This document shows, piece by piece, positions 40,201 to 49,785 of a stretch of 64,000 bases of DNA. Origin of the DNA: Ahniella sp. GTDB taxonomy: Bacteria > Pseudomonadota > Gammaproteobacteria > Xanthomonadales > Ahniellaceae. The position numbers were made by a program, and so were the translations under genes. The notes under the pieces are model-generated. The model ran no database searches. It was not told the origin of the DNA and worked only from the letters and a program-made list of their open reading frames with translations. The stretch is taken from the NCBI GenBank assembly GCA_016712105.1, contig JADJRU010000002.1:124001-188000 (forward strand). The letters run 5' to 3'. The first letter of the stretch is position 1. The number at the start of each line of letters is the position of its first letter.

Positions 40201-40963
40201 GTTCCAGCCGACGGCTGCGGGTGCAGCTGCCGGTTCGGTGACTGTCACGGCGGATGCTCCCGGTTCCGGCACTATCGATCTCACCGGCTTCGGTACGCAG
40301 GGCGTTCTGACCTTTGCACCGGCTTCCCTGAACCTCGGTTCGATTCAAGTGGGTCAAACCAGCAGTGCCGGCACCATCACGCTCGGCAACACCGGTGACG
40401 GCGTCGCCACCGTGACGGCCCTGACCGGCGCCACCTCGCCGTTCAACCGGACGATTGCCGGTACCTGCTCGCTGAGCCTGCCGATCGTGATCAATCCGGG
40501 CCAGAACTGCACGTTGACCTACACCTTCACACCGCTGGCAGTGGGCAATTTCCTGCAGACACTCACCCTGACGTCGGCAAGTCCCGGTGCGGGCTCATTC
40601 GAACTGAACGGGCAGGGGGTCTTCGTTGACAACCTGTTCCGGGATGGTTTCGAGGACGTCACGCGCCTGGCCGGAGTCGAGGGCAAACGTCTCGTGCCGC
40701 TCGCCGGTGTGGTGGATCTGCTGACTGCAGAGCCTCTGCTGGTCGATCTCGCCAATGATGATCTGGGCCCGGCCCTGCGCGTCTATGCACGCAAGATCGG
40801 CGGCCAGGTTGAAGTGGCATTCGCCAAACGCGATCGCGACGGAATCTGGACGCATGTCCATTGGCAGTCCGTGGCCAATGACGCCGTCATCGAATACAGC
40901 ATGCATGAGTTGCCGCGTGGTGATGAGCCGCGCTGGTTGTTGCAAGACGCCATCATTCGCTGA
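34242..40963 (+). CDS. Giant secreted beta-helix protein with SPD-2-type repeats and an LFRDGFED motif, two frameshifts
   Basis: A single locus of about 2,240 residues, joined across indels at about 35248 and 39015. The signal peptide is MTVQRLLGLVAGLPLLWLVA-QPVGAQ. Residues about 40-1450 are a right-handed parallel beta-helix of Asn/Thr-rich turns (ITGNTIG, NNNTVGG, ISNNNFV types). A short CARDB-like stretch lies near 36600-36990. Six tandem repeats of about 105 residues follow (choice-of-anchor D/ASPM-SPD-2-Hydin-like Ig folds), each with GxCxxxPxxIxxGxxCTL-type cysteine pairs. Next comes VDNLFRDGFED, then a 100-residue charged C-terminal domain ending LLQDAIIR. It is probably an exported surface or extracellular protein; substrate unknown. 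The S8 protease gene follows 94 bases later. Confidence 0.85.
38697..40620 (+). repeat. Six tandem ~105-codon Ig-like repeats in the giant secreted protein
   Basis: Each unit starts with a variant of LTIxPTSxxFGxVxVGxTS, followed by VTLSNTGxxxLxVxxLxxAxxPF, then two Cys about 14 residues apart (for example GGTCSALPITINPGSNCTIT). It ends xGSxxLxGxG(T)Q. The spacing suggests one disulphide per domain. The unit junctions lie near 39015, 39340, 39660, 39980 and 40300. Confidence 0.85.
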
Positions 40964-41057
40964 GTCTGAACGTCACGATGCGCCGGGTTCGGCGCATCGT
41001 GGCGAGACCCGATTTTGTTTATCGAATTAAACCCCTGAAGTACAAGGAATGCTGAAC

Positions 41058-44000
41058 ATGAAGCTTAAACCTATTGTCGGAACAGCGCTGCTGCTGACGT
41101 CGATCGGATCGTTGGCGACGTTTGCTGCGACCAGTCTGCCGAGTCCGACCGGCTTGCCGACCCAGACCGAATCGATCACCGTGGCAAACACCGAAGCTGA
41201 TGAACAGGGTCGCGTGGCCGTGTTCGTGCAGTTGGCTGCGGAGCCCACAACCCTTCGATATGCCCAGGTGCTCACGGCTCGCGGCGATACCCCGACGGGA
41301 AGGCAGGAAGCAGGGCGGGCGGCACAGCAGCAAGCCAATTTCGTTCGCGCCCAGCAATCGACATTTGCCGGGCAACTGGCTGCATTGAATCTGGGTCACG
41401 TCGAGATCTACCGCATTCATCGCGCGGCGAATGGATTATCCATTCGCGTCCGCCCTGATCAGTTGGATCTGGTCCGCAAATTGCCCGGTGTGCTGAGCGT
41501 CGAGCCTGTTGTCCTGCATGAACTGAACCACCAGACAAGTGTTCCGTTTATTGGCGCGCCCAACACTTGGACCAACACTCCGGCACTGGTTGCCGGTGCG
41601 GAAGGTGAGGGCGTCAGTATCGGCATCATCGATACCGGTGTTGACTACCAGCATCCGAATGTGGGCGGTACCGGCGTGTTGGCTGATTATCAGGCCAACG
41701 ATCGAACCGTAATCACGGAGACGGGTGCCGCAGCGTTTCCAACGGCCCGAGTGGTCGGCGGCTTCGATTTTGCCGGTGATCTGTACACGGGCGCGAATGC
41801 ACCGGCACCTGATGCAGATCCGATGGATTGTCAGGGGCATGGTTCACACGTCACGGGCAGCGCCGCCGGTGGTGGTGTGAATGCCGATGGCACACCGTTT
41901 ACGGGGCCGTATGACAACACCACAAATTTTTCGGCGCTGAGAATCGGCCCAGGCGTCGCGCCGCGTGCCAACATTTACGCCCTGCGCGTGTTCGGCTGCG
42001 GCGGTTCGACCGGACTGACCGCTCAAGCGATCGATTGGTCGACGGATCCGAACAACGATGACGACTTGAGTGATCGACTTGACGTGATCAACATGTCCTT
42101 GGGTTCGAATTTCGGGAGTGGTATCGACGTCAGTACGATTGCGTCCGACAATGCCGCCGCGATCGGCGTCGTCGTGGTTGCTTCCGCGGGTAATGCGGGC
42201 GATACCTTTTTCATCAGTGGCAGCCCCGGTGCCTCACAGCGCACCATTGCGGTCGCCAGTTCATTGGACGGCGGTTTCCCTGGTGCCAAGGTGCAGATCA
42301 ATTCGCCGCCGGCCATTGCCGGGACCGTGCAAGCTGGCTCGAATACGATGACTGACACCAATGCCGGTACACCCATTCCCGCAGTGTCTGGTCAGACTGG
42401 CAATGTTGTGCTGATGGTTGATGCGGTCGCGCCCGTGAATGACGGATGTACGGCGCCAACCAATGCGGCTGCGCTCGCCGGCAATATCGCGATGGTCGAT
42501 CGTGGGGTTTGCGGATTCAACGTCAAGATCGAGTTCGCACAGAATGCCGGCGCAATTGGCGTGCTGGTGGCGGACAACGTTTCGGATCCGCTCACGCCGG
42601 CAATGGGCGGTGCGGCAACGATTGATTTGACTGTGCCCGCTGTTCGCATTTCCCTCGAATCCGGTAATGCCATTCGGGCGGAACTGCTCAATGGGCCGGT
42701 GAATGTCAGCATGCTCGCGGCCAATGCCGGCGATTCGCTCAGCGGCTTCTCTTCGCGAGGGCCGCGCGGTGGTGGACTCACTCAGATCCTGAAGCCGGAT
42801 GTGGCGGCACCGGGACAGAACATCACGTCGATGCAAACCGGCATCACGTGCACCGGAACCGCCCCCAGCACTGGCTGTCTGGTCGCCAATGCATCGGGCT
42901 TCATTCCTGCCGGACAGACGTTGGTCATCTCGGGTACTTCGATGGCCGCGCCCCATGTGGCGGGAACCGCAGCACTGATGCGTCAGCAGTTTCGAACCCG
43001 CAGTGTCGAGGAAATCAAAGCCTTGGTCATGAATGGCGCGAGCCAGAAAGTGACTACCGGTGCCGACCAAACCGGCGCGACCTTTGCAACTTCCCGAATT
43101 GGCGGGGGCCGAACTCAGGTACACGAGTCTTCACTGAATACGATTCAGGCATTCAATGACGAGGAACCCGGCGCGGTTTCGGTGAGCTTCAATGTCGAAC
43201 CCACGTCAACGAATTTCTCGGCCAGCAAGTCGGTGCGCATTGTGAATCGCGGTGCGACAGCCATGAATCTGGGATTGGAATTGTTGAATGTCTCGAATGC
43301 ACCGGGCGTTGATTTCTTCCTTCCGGTCAACGGTATCTCCGTGCCAGCGGCCGGCACTGCGACGGCGCAAGTAATGTTGTCGGCCAACGTCACGCAGATG
43401 GATCGCTCGCGCGATCGCGCGACCAGCGGCACACAATCCGCGTTTACGGGTGGCTATCTGACAACCTATTCCATTCGCCGCGTCATTATCTGAATGAGGA
43501 GTCGGCGATCTTGCGCGTCATGAATGGTACGCAGGAGGTCGCACGGATCCCTCTGCATGCCGCAACCCGACCGCACTCTACGCTGACTGCACCGGCAACC
43601 ATCGCCACCGGCGGTTTGCCGACTGGCAGCGGCAGTGTGGTGCTGGGCGGGCAGGGTGTCTGCACGGGTTCGCTTGCGGGCAGCACTTGCACATTCTCGG
43701 TGCAACCGATCAGGTGTCGTTGGTCACCGGCTTTGAACTGCAGGTCAACTCGCCACGCGAGCCGACGATTCCGGCTTTCAACGACATCAAGTATGCCGGT
43801 GTCCAGTACGATCCTGCGCTCAATCTGTTCGTGTTCGGCATCAGCACCTGGGGTGAATGGAAAACGCCAGGCAACGCTGCGTTCAATATCTGTGTCGACC
43901 AGAATGAGGACGGAGTCTATGACCGAATCCTGATGATTGGCGATGCGGGGCAGCAGAATCGACTGACATCCTCCACGGCGACCGGCCTCGATGTGTTCTC

Positions 44001-45246
44001 GGTGTCCCGAATCACGCCGCCGAGCACGATCACGGTCGGTGGGGCTGCACCGTTTACGAATCTGGTGACGGCGCAGACGGCCGATACCGCGCTTCATAAT
44101 TCCAATGTTCTGTTTGCCGGTGTGGCACCTGCAGAGTTGGGCTTGGTGAATCCGGATCTTGGGTTCCGCTGGGCAATTGCCAGTTGCCCGGGCTTCAGTG
44201 CCTGGTGTGCCCGTGACACCGCAACGTGTGGACCGGGTACGGCGTTCACGTTCGATCGTGCGGCCGGTCCGTTCACCTATAACGGGGCAGCGCGGGGTAT
44301 CGCCTTCAACACCGGTGCAGCGTCAGCCAATCTCGTCGCACAGAACGGCACCAGCATTCCGGTCGCCTGGAATACCGCCAACATGGTGGCCAACGGGTCG
44401 ATCGGCGCGCTGATGTTGTTCTCGCACAATGCGGACGGCACTCGCGATCAGGTCATGCTGCTGGACTCCGCTTCGGGATCCGACTTGTCGGTGACAGCGG
44501 CAGCGAGTTCGCCAACGGTCAGTCAGGGCGGCACGGTCAGTTTCACGTACGTTGTCGCGAACGAGGGCGCCAGTCCAGCCACCAACATCGTGTTGGATAT
44601 CTCTGCAACACCCGGATTGGTCTATGTGTCTGATACCGGCGGCGGTTCGTTCAATAGCACTACGGGAACCTGGTCCGTTGCGTCTTTGGCCGCGGGTACA
44701 GGGACCAGTCTGACGGTGGTTTCGACGGTCGGCAGTTCGGGAACACTCGGCACTTCCATTCAGGTGAGCAGCGTGACGCCCATCGACAATGTCTTTGTCA
44801 ATAACCGTGCCGAAGCCCTGATCAACGCATCGCGCAGTTCCAACCTGAATGTGGCAGTGGCGTCTTCCAGTGCCACTGTGGCACCCGGAGACCCTGTCGA
44901 GTTCATCATCACGCTGGGCACAGCGGGGCCAGATGACGCCTATTCCGTTTATCTGACCGAGCAGTTCAATGAAGCAGGCTTGAGCTCGGCAGTACCGACA
45001 GCGGTTGTGGCTTCTGACGGGTCTTATGACTCAGCCACCGGCGTGTGGCAATTGCCAGTGCGGCCGCGTAATGCGGCGCCGTCGACTTTGCGACTGACGT
45101 TTACGGCGCCAGGCAATTTGCCAACGATGACCCTCCGTGCGCAGGCTTCGAGTTCGACCAGTGATCCTGACTCGGCGAACAATTCAAGTGAAGCGGTTGT
45201 TGTGGTGCTGATCGATCCGCTGTTTGATGACGGGTTCGAAGACTGA
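41058..45246 (+). CDS. Secreted subtilisin-like (S8) serine protease with PA insert and C-terminal LFDDGFED, two frameshifts
   Basis: A locus of about 1,395 residues. The signal peptide is MKLKPIVGTALLLTSIGSLA-TFA; this ATG has AAGGA 9 bases upstream, whereas the ATG at 41049 touches it. An inhibitor-I9-like propeptide covers residues 45-155. The catalytic domain has Asp in GIIDTGVDYQHPNVGG (about 41631), His in GHGSHVTGSAAG (about 41840) and Ser in SGTSMAAPHVAGTAALM (about 42940). A protease-associated insert carries GCTAPTNAAALAGNIAMVDR and GVCGFNVKIEFAQNAGAIG. After frameshifts near 43460 and 43705 a large C-terminal region continues with two DUF11/CARDB-like Ig domains (SVTAAASSPTVSQGGTVSF). 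It ends DPLFDDGFED. A strong terminator follows. Confidence 0.87.
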
Positions 45247-45264
45247 TTCAGGCAATAGGCAACA

Positions 45265-45305
45265 AAAAAGCGGGCCCGGCTCTTGAGCCGGGCCCGTTCT
45301 TTTGG
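45265..45305. terminator. Bidirectional intrinsic terminator after the S8 protease
   Basis: An 11-bp GC-rich stem CGGGCCCGGCT / AGCCGGGCCCG with a CTTG loop is flanked by AAAAAAG on the left and TTCTTTTGG on the right. It lies 24 bases after the stop codon. Confidence 0.88.
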
Positions 45306-45550
45306 TGAGCATCGGATCGCCTGTCGGGCGGGGCGCCTTTTGTCTTTTGGCGTGGCCTGAGCCCAGTGAATGTCCTGAAAATCATCGATCAGCAATGTCA
45401 GCCTCGGCCTTCAGCCTCACCCTGAGGGGATTGGGCCTCCTGCGATGTTCGGGCCAGGCTCAAAAAGGCGAAAAATCCGATTCAGCTTGAGTTGCATTGC
45501 ATGACTGACGGCGGCGCGTCACCATGCACTGGTCAACGATTGCCCCTTTC

Positions 45551-46600
45551 ATGCGCAGAAACCGATCAGAACTTCTGGATCCACGTGCCCGGCACCTGTT
45601 ACGGGCATTGATTGGACAGTACATCCGAGACGGCGAGCCCGTGGGTTCGCGAACGCTCGCGCGTGCTTCTGGCCTGGATCTCAGTCCGGCGACCATTCGG
45701 AACGTGTTGTCCGATCTCGAGGAATTGGGTTTGATCCGGGCGCCACACACTTCTGCCGGGCGAGTGCCGACTGCGCAGGGATATCGGTTGTTCGTGGATG
45801 CGATGCTGGAGCTGAAGCAGCCCAGCCACGACGAGTTCGAGCACTGGCAACAGAATTTGAGTCATGGTCAGAGTACCCAGGACGTGTTGCAGCAAGCGTC
45901 GTCGGTGCTCAGTGACTTGACCCATTTTGTCGGCATCGTGACCGTACCGAAGCGCAGCCAGTTTGCGTTCCGTCAGATCGACTTTGTCCGACTGTCGCCG
46001 ACTCGACTGCTGGTCATTCTGGTGTTCACCGACAACGAAGTTCAGAACCGTGTCGTGGACCTGGCAAGAGCCTATGCACCGGGCGAACTGGAAGAAATCG
46101 CCAATTTCCTGAATGCCAACTATGCCGGCCTTGCGATGGACGAAATCCGTGCGCGGCTCGTCGGAGACTTGCAGGCTGCGCGGGATTCGATCGATCGGCT
46201 GATGCGCTCCGCGATCGAAATTGCCGACGCATCATTCCGCGTGGACAACGAAGACGAGATGCTTCTGGCGGGCGCCACGAACCTGATGGGACAGCCTGAA
46301 CTTGCAGACATCGACCGGTTGCGCGACCTGTTCGATGCGTTCCAGCGCAAACGTGAATTGGTCCGCTTGATGGAGCAATGTATCCACGCCGATGGCGTCC
46401 GCCTGTTCATTGGCGAAGAGTCCGGATATGCCCCGCTCGGACAGTGCACCATGGTGACTGCGCCGTATGGTGCCGGTGGGCGAGTGCTCGGTGTGCTGGG
46501 TGTCATCGGTCCGACGCGGATGGCCTATGAGCGTGTGATCCCGGTGGTGCAGACCACCGCTCATCTGCTGTCGAGTTCCCTCGCGCGCATTTCCGGCTGA
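45551..46600 (+). CDS. hrcA: Heat-inducible transcription repressor HrcA
   Basis: It represses groE/dnaK operons through CIRCE elements, with GroEL helping it fold (established knowledge). The winged helix at the N-terminus reads RARHLLRALIGQYIRDGEPV GSRTLAR and LSPATIRNVLSDLEELGLIR, then PHTSAGRVPTAQGYRLFVDA. The C-terminal part has VLSDLTHFVGIVTVPK, GEESGYAPLGQCTMVTAPYG and GGRVLGVLGVIGPTRMAYER. About 349 residues from MRRNRSELL; an ATG nine codons upstream is possible. No CIRCE palindrome is visible in the 250 bases upstream, and no grpE/dnaK/dnaJ follows, so this copy is separated from its usual operon. Confidence 0.95.
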   Translation: MRRNRSELLDPRARHLLRALIGQYIRDGEPVGSRTLARASGLDLSPATIRNVLSDLEELGLIRAPHTSAGRVPTAQGYRLFVDAMLELKQPSHDEFEHWQQNLSHGQSTQDVLQQASSVLSDLTHFVGIVTVPKRSQFAFRQIDFVRLSPTRLLVILVFTDNEVQNRVVDLARAYAPGELEEIANFLNANYAGLAMDEIRARLVGDLQAARDSIDRLMRSAIEIADASFRVDNEDEMLLAGATNLMGQPELADIDRLRDLFDAFQRKRELVRLMEQCIHADGVRLFIGEESGYAPLGQCTMVTAPYGAGGRVLGVLGVIGPTRMAYERVIPVVQTTAHLLSSSLARISG

Positions 46601-46619
46601 AGGTCGGTCCCGCTTTGGT

Positions 46620-47003
46620 TCAGTGCGCTTGCGACGTCGGTTCGCGAGCGATCGGAATGCCTGCACCCACCCAAGCCATCAAGCCTCCGGTCAGGAATTG
46701 CGCACGGCGACCCAACAAGCTGCGCAGATAGTTGCATGCAGCTTCCGAGCGCGCGCCGCTGCGGCACACAAACAGGATCACGTCCCGACGACCACTGACC
46801 GAAGCCAGAGGGGCGATCGAACCTTCGGCATCCGCCTCGATCTGGCGCAACGGAATATGGATCGCACCAGGAATATGACCCTGAGCGAACTCGTCTGCAT
46901 CACGGACGTCGACTACCAACATGCCGTGGGTAATGCGGTCGCGCGCCTTGTTGGCAGTCATGCCCACACTGCGCCCGATCAATGATCGAACTTTCTGCAA
47001 CAT
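46620..47003 (-). CDS. Single-domain rhodanese-like protein
   Basis: 127 residues with a complete rhodanese fold. It has MLVVDVRDADEFAQGHIPGA, IHIPLRQIEADAEGSI and the active-site Cys loop LFVCRSGARSEAACNYLRSL, with FLTGGLMAWVGAGIPI at the end. It likely transfers sulfane sulfur to thiophilic acceptors, or acts in persulphide handling. There is no signal peptide. It is convergent with hrcA (19 bases apart). The upstream side opens into the repeat region. Confidence 0.92.
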   Translation of the reverse strand: MLQKVRSLIGRSVGMTANKARDRITHGMLVVDVRDADEFAQGHIPGAIHIPLRQIEADAEGSIAPLASVSGRRDVILFVCRSGARSEAACNYLRSLLGRRAQFLTGGLMAWVGAGIPIAREPTSQAH

Positions 47004-47075
47004 TCAGTCTCTCCCCGGGTTCACGTTTCCCGGTCGCCACCTCTGAACGGGTTGCTGGCCGGGAGCGTTACATTA

Positions 47076-47156
47076 GTTCAAGAATTGAATTGCAGCAATG
47101 CTGCAATTCAATTCTTGAACTTGATCTCTCGCGCGCAAGCGCGAGAGATCAAGTTC
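47076..47156. repeat. Two fused perfect hairpins upstream of the rhodanese gene
   Basis: Inverted repeat 1 has perfect 21-bp arms (47076-47096 and 47100-47120) and an AAT loop. Inverted repeat 2 has perfect 18-bp arms (47117-47134 and 47139-47156) and a GCAA loop. They share the GAAC at 47117-47120. Arms of this length without mismatch are unusual for terminators. Confidence 0.93.
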
Positions 47157-47158
47157 GC

Positions 47159-48012
47159 AGTGTTTGCCTAAGCCCCTCCCAACCCTCCCCGAACATCGGG
47201 GAGGGCTTTGGGGGTTGGGATTCTGTCGCAGTCCTGTGGCTGTGCCCAGGCATATCCACTGTTGTAGCGGTTTCAGCCGCGATGCCACAAAGTTTCGGAC
47301 TAGCCCGAATGAGCCCTCCCCGATGTTCGGGGAGGGTTGGGAGGGGTCAGGCAAACACTTCGCCCTTTTGCTTCGCACCGCGAAGCAACTCGTGCCACAC
47401 ACCAAAAGTCCGTCATTCCCGCGAAAGCGGGAAACCAATCGGGTGCCACACGACCCAAACCGGGTCGAAACGAGTGGATCCCCGCTTGCGCGGGGATGAC
47501 GAGCGCAGGGGGAGTAACCGAAAAAGCGACAAGTAGCTAGACAGCCACCAGGACATCGGATGTTCGGGGAGGGTTGGGAGGGGCTTAGGCAAACACTTGG
47601 CCCTTTTGCTTCGAACCGCGAAGCAACTCGTGCCACACACCAAAAGTCCGTCATTCCCGCGAAAGCGGGAACCCACTCGGGTGCCACACGACCCAAACCA
47701 TGTCGCATCGAGTGGATCCCCGCTTTCGCGGGGATGACGATCGGAGGGGTAACCGAGAAAGCGACGAGTAGCTAGACAGCCACGAGGACATCGGGGGAGG
47801 GCTTGGCTTTTGGCTTCCGAGATTTCGCCGCAGTCCTGTGGCTTTGCCCAAGCGAAGGTTGTTCTGGCCCGTGCCAGGCATATCCACTGTGGGAGCGGCT
47901 TCAGCCGCGATGCGACGTTGTTTGAGCCTTGCAAGCCCTCCCCGATGTTCGGGGAGGGTTGGGAGGGGCTTAGGCAAACACTTCGCCCTTTTGCTTCGCA
48001 AAGCGAAGCAAA
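47159..48012. repeat. Mosaic of three interspersed repeat families
   Basis: About 850 bp without a gene. Module A (CCCTCCCCGATGTTCGGGGA, then GGGTTGGGAGGGG and GGCAAACACTT) occurs at 47159-47205 inverted, 47313-47370, 47553-47612 and 47934-48012. Module B (GTCATTCCCGCGAAAGCGGG ... GGATCCCCGC-GCGGGGATGA) occurs at 47410-47501 and 47648-47741. Module C (a CAGTCCTGTGGCT core plus AGCGGCTTCAGCCGCGATG) occurs at 47228-47283 and 47830-47912. All three are palindromic and resemble REP-type extragenic elements known in proteobacteria. Confidence 0.9.
47322..47796 (+). repeat. ~237-bp tandem direct repeat, two copies
   Basis: The second copy begins at about 47559 and repeats module A and module B plus the AAGCGAC(A/G)AGTAGCTAGACA tail with a few substitutions, at an offset of 237-238 bases. 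Divergence is at the level of scattered single bases, so this is an older duplication, not an assembly echo. Confidence 0.85.
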
Positions 48013-48018
48013 AGAATG

Positions 48019-48134
<116 letters not shown>

Positions 48135-48142
48135 ATAATTGA

Positions 48143-48234
48143 TGGCGGAGAGAGAGGGATTCGAACCCTCGGTACGGTGTTAGCCGTACACACACTTTCC
48201 AGGCGTGCTCCTTAAACCACTCGGACATCTCTCC
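48143..48234 (-). tRNA. tRNA-Ser (GGA anticodon)
   Basis: The acceptor stem GGAGAGA / TCTCTCC, discriminator G and encoded CCA are visible. The D-arm is GTCCGAGTGGTTTAAGGAGC, the anticodon loop CTGGAAA has anticodon GGA (reads UCC/UCU), there is a long class II variable arm, and the T-arm is GAGGGTTCGAATCCCTC. Length is 92 nt including CCA. Confidence 0.96.
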
Positions 48235-48351
48235 GGATCCATCCGGATACAGGGCGCACAAGGCAATCCGGTATCGGAGGGGCCGCGCACTTTAGCGGAG
48301 CGGGGGCTGACAGACAAGTCGCCGGTTGTCTGGCTGCAATGTTGTTGCCGG

Positions 48352-49767
48352 CTACTTGCCGCGTTTGTGATGCTTGATCATGCGCTTGCGTTTTTGCGAC
48401 TGTTTGTCGGTCAGTTCGTTTTTCCGGCCGGCGAACGGGTTGTCACCCGTACGCATCTGGATGGCGACCGGCGTACCGACGAGTTTGTAGCGCTTGCGGA
48501 AGAAGTTTTCGAGATAACGCACGTACGACGCGGCGACACCTTCCAGGCGGGAGCCGTGGATGATGATGCGGGGGGGTTTGTTGCCGCCGAGGTGCGCATA
48601 ACGCATCTTCGGCGCCTTGCCGCCCACAAGTGGCGGCTGGTAGGCCGCAATGGCAGCTTCGAGCGCGCGCGTCATTTCGCTCGATGCGATATCGGCATTG
48701 GCCGACTGGTAGGCAGCCATGGCTGCGTCCATCAATTCGCCAAGGCCCGAGCCGTGTTTGGCCGAGATGGTGATCCGTTCGGCCCAGGGCACGAAGTCCA
48801 GGCGCCGGAGCATTTCGCTCTGCGAACGCTCGCGTTGGTAGGTGCTGAGGCCGTCCCATTTGTTCAGCGCGATGACCAGCGCTCGACCCGCATCCAGCGC
48901 ATAACCCAGCACGGAAGCGTCCTGGTCGGTCACACCTTCCTGGGCATCGAGCATCAGGATCGCGACATCACACTGGTCGAGCGTCTGCAGCGTCTTGATC
49001 ACGCTGAACTTCTCGACCACGTCCTCGACTTTCGATTTGCGCCGTACGCCGGCCGTGTCGATCAGGACCCAGTCCTGACCGTCGCGGTTGACGGGGATGG
49101 CAATGGCATCACGTGTCGTGCCGGGGACTTCCGACGCAATGACGCGGTCTTCGCCGAGCAGGCGGTTGACGAGCGTACTCTTGCCGACGTTCGGCCGGCC
49201 GATGATGGCGAGCCGTATCCCTTTCATCCGGCTCAGATCGAGGCCGGCGTCGGCTGCGGTCTGTTCCGGGTCTTTCTTCGGCAATCGGTTCCGGATTTCG
49301 TGTTGCAGGAGATCGATACCACGGCGGTGAGCGGCCGAGATCGCCAGCATCGGCTCCATGCCAAGCGGTGCGAAGTCCGTCCGCGCCTGGGTTTCACCGG
49401 CCGCGTCGATCTTGTTCAGCACCAGCATGCAGGGTTTGCCCGAGCGGCGGATGAACTGCACCACGTCGTGGTCGTCGACGAGCAGGCCATCTTTGGCGTC
49501 CACGATGAACAGGATCAGGTCGGCTTCGTCGATCGCCGAATGCGCCTGCTTGACGGTGGCGCGGGCAAGCAGATCCTTGCTGTCCGTCAGGCCGCCGGTA
49601 TCGACGACCACATAGGGTTGCTCGGCGTGGCGACAGACGCCGTACTGACGATCGCGGGTCACGCCCGGGCGATCGTGTACGAGCGCGTCGCGACTGAGTG
49701 TCAGGACGTTGAACAGGGTCGATTTGCCCACGTTGGGGCGGCCGACCAGGGCCACAACAGGCAGCAT
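48352..49767 (-). CDS. der: Ribosome biogenesis GTPase Der (EngA)
   Basis: A double-GTPase required for 50S assembly, 471 residues, intact. G domain 1 has VVALVGRPNVGKSTLFNVLT and RPGVTRDRQYG; G domain 2 has AIIGRPNVGKSTLVNRLLGE and EVPGTTRDAIAIPV, with NKWDGL as G4. The C-terminal KH-like domain carries PPRIIIHGSRLEGVAASYVR YLENFFRK. It ends in a Lys/Arg-rich tail (KQSQKRKRMIKHHKRGK). It follows bamB by 18 bases, the standard bamB-der order. Confidence 0.97.
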   Translation of the reverse strand: MLPVVALVGRPNVGKSTLFNVLTLSRDALVHDRPGVTRDRQYGVCRHAEQPYVVVDTGGLTDSKDLLARATVKQAHSAIDEADLILFIVDAKDGLLVDDHDVVQFIRRSGKPCMLVLNKIDAAGETQARTDFAPLGMEPMLAISAAHRRGIDLLQHEIRNRLPKKDPEQTAADAGLDLSRMKGIRLAIIGRPNVGKSTLVNRLLGEDRVIASEVPGTTRDAIAIPVNRDGQDWVLIDTAGVRRKSKVEDVVEKFSVIKTLQTLDQCDVAILMLDAQEGVTDQDASVLGYALDAGRALVIALNKWDGLSTYQRERSQSEMLRRLDFVPWAERITISAKHGSGLGELMDAAMAAYQSANADIASSEMTRALEAAIAAYQPPLVGGKAPKMRYAHLGGNKPPRIIIHGSRLEGVAASYVRYLENFFRKRYKLVGTPVAIQMRTGDNPFAGRKNELTDKQSQKRKRMIKHHKRGK

Positions 49768-49785
49768 GGCCCGGGTTCCTCTGCC

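Noticed and set aside
34242..40963. Several separate secreted proteins (three reading frames)
   Set aside because: Beta-helix and SPD-2 repeat patterns continue without interruption across both frame changes, so one gene with two indels is more likely.
43494..45246. Independent secreted CARDB/DUF11 protein downstream of the S8 protease
   Set aside because: No signal peptide, start codon or ribosome site is present, and the sequence continues the protease C-terminal region in the neighbouring frame.
47159..48012. Regularly recurring palindromic units suggesting a CRISPR array
   Set aside because: Unit lengths and spacings are irregular, spacers are themselves repeated, several families are mixed and no cas gene is near. 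It is REP-type extragenic repeat sequence.
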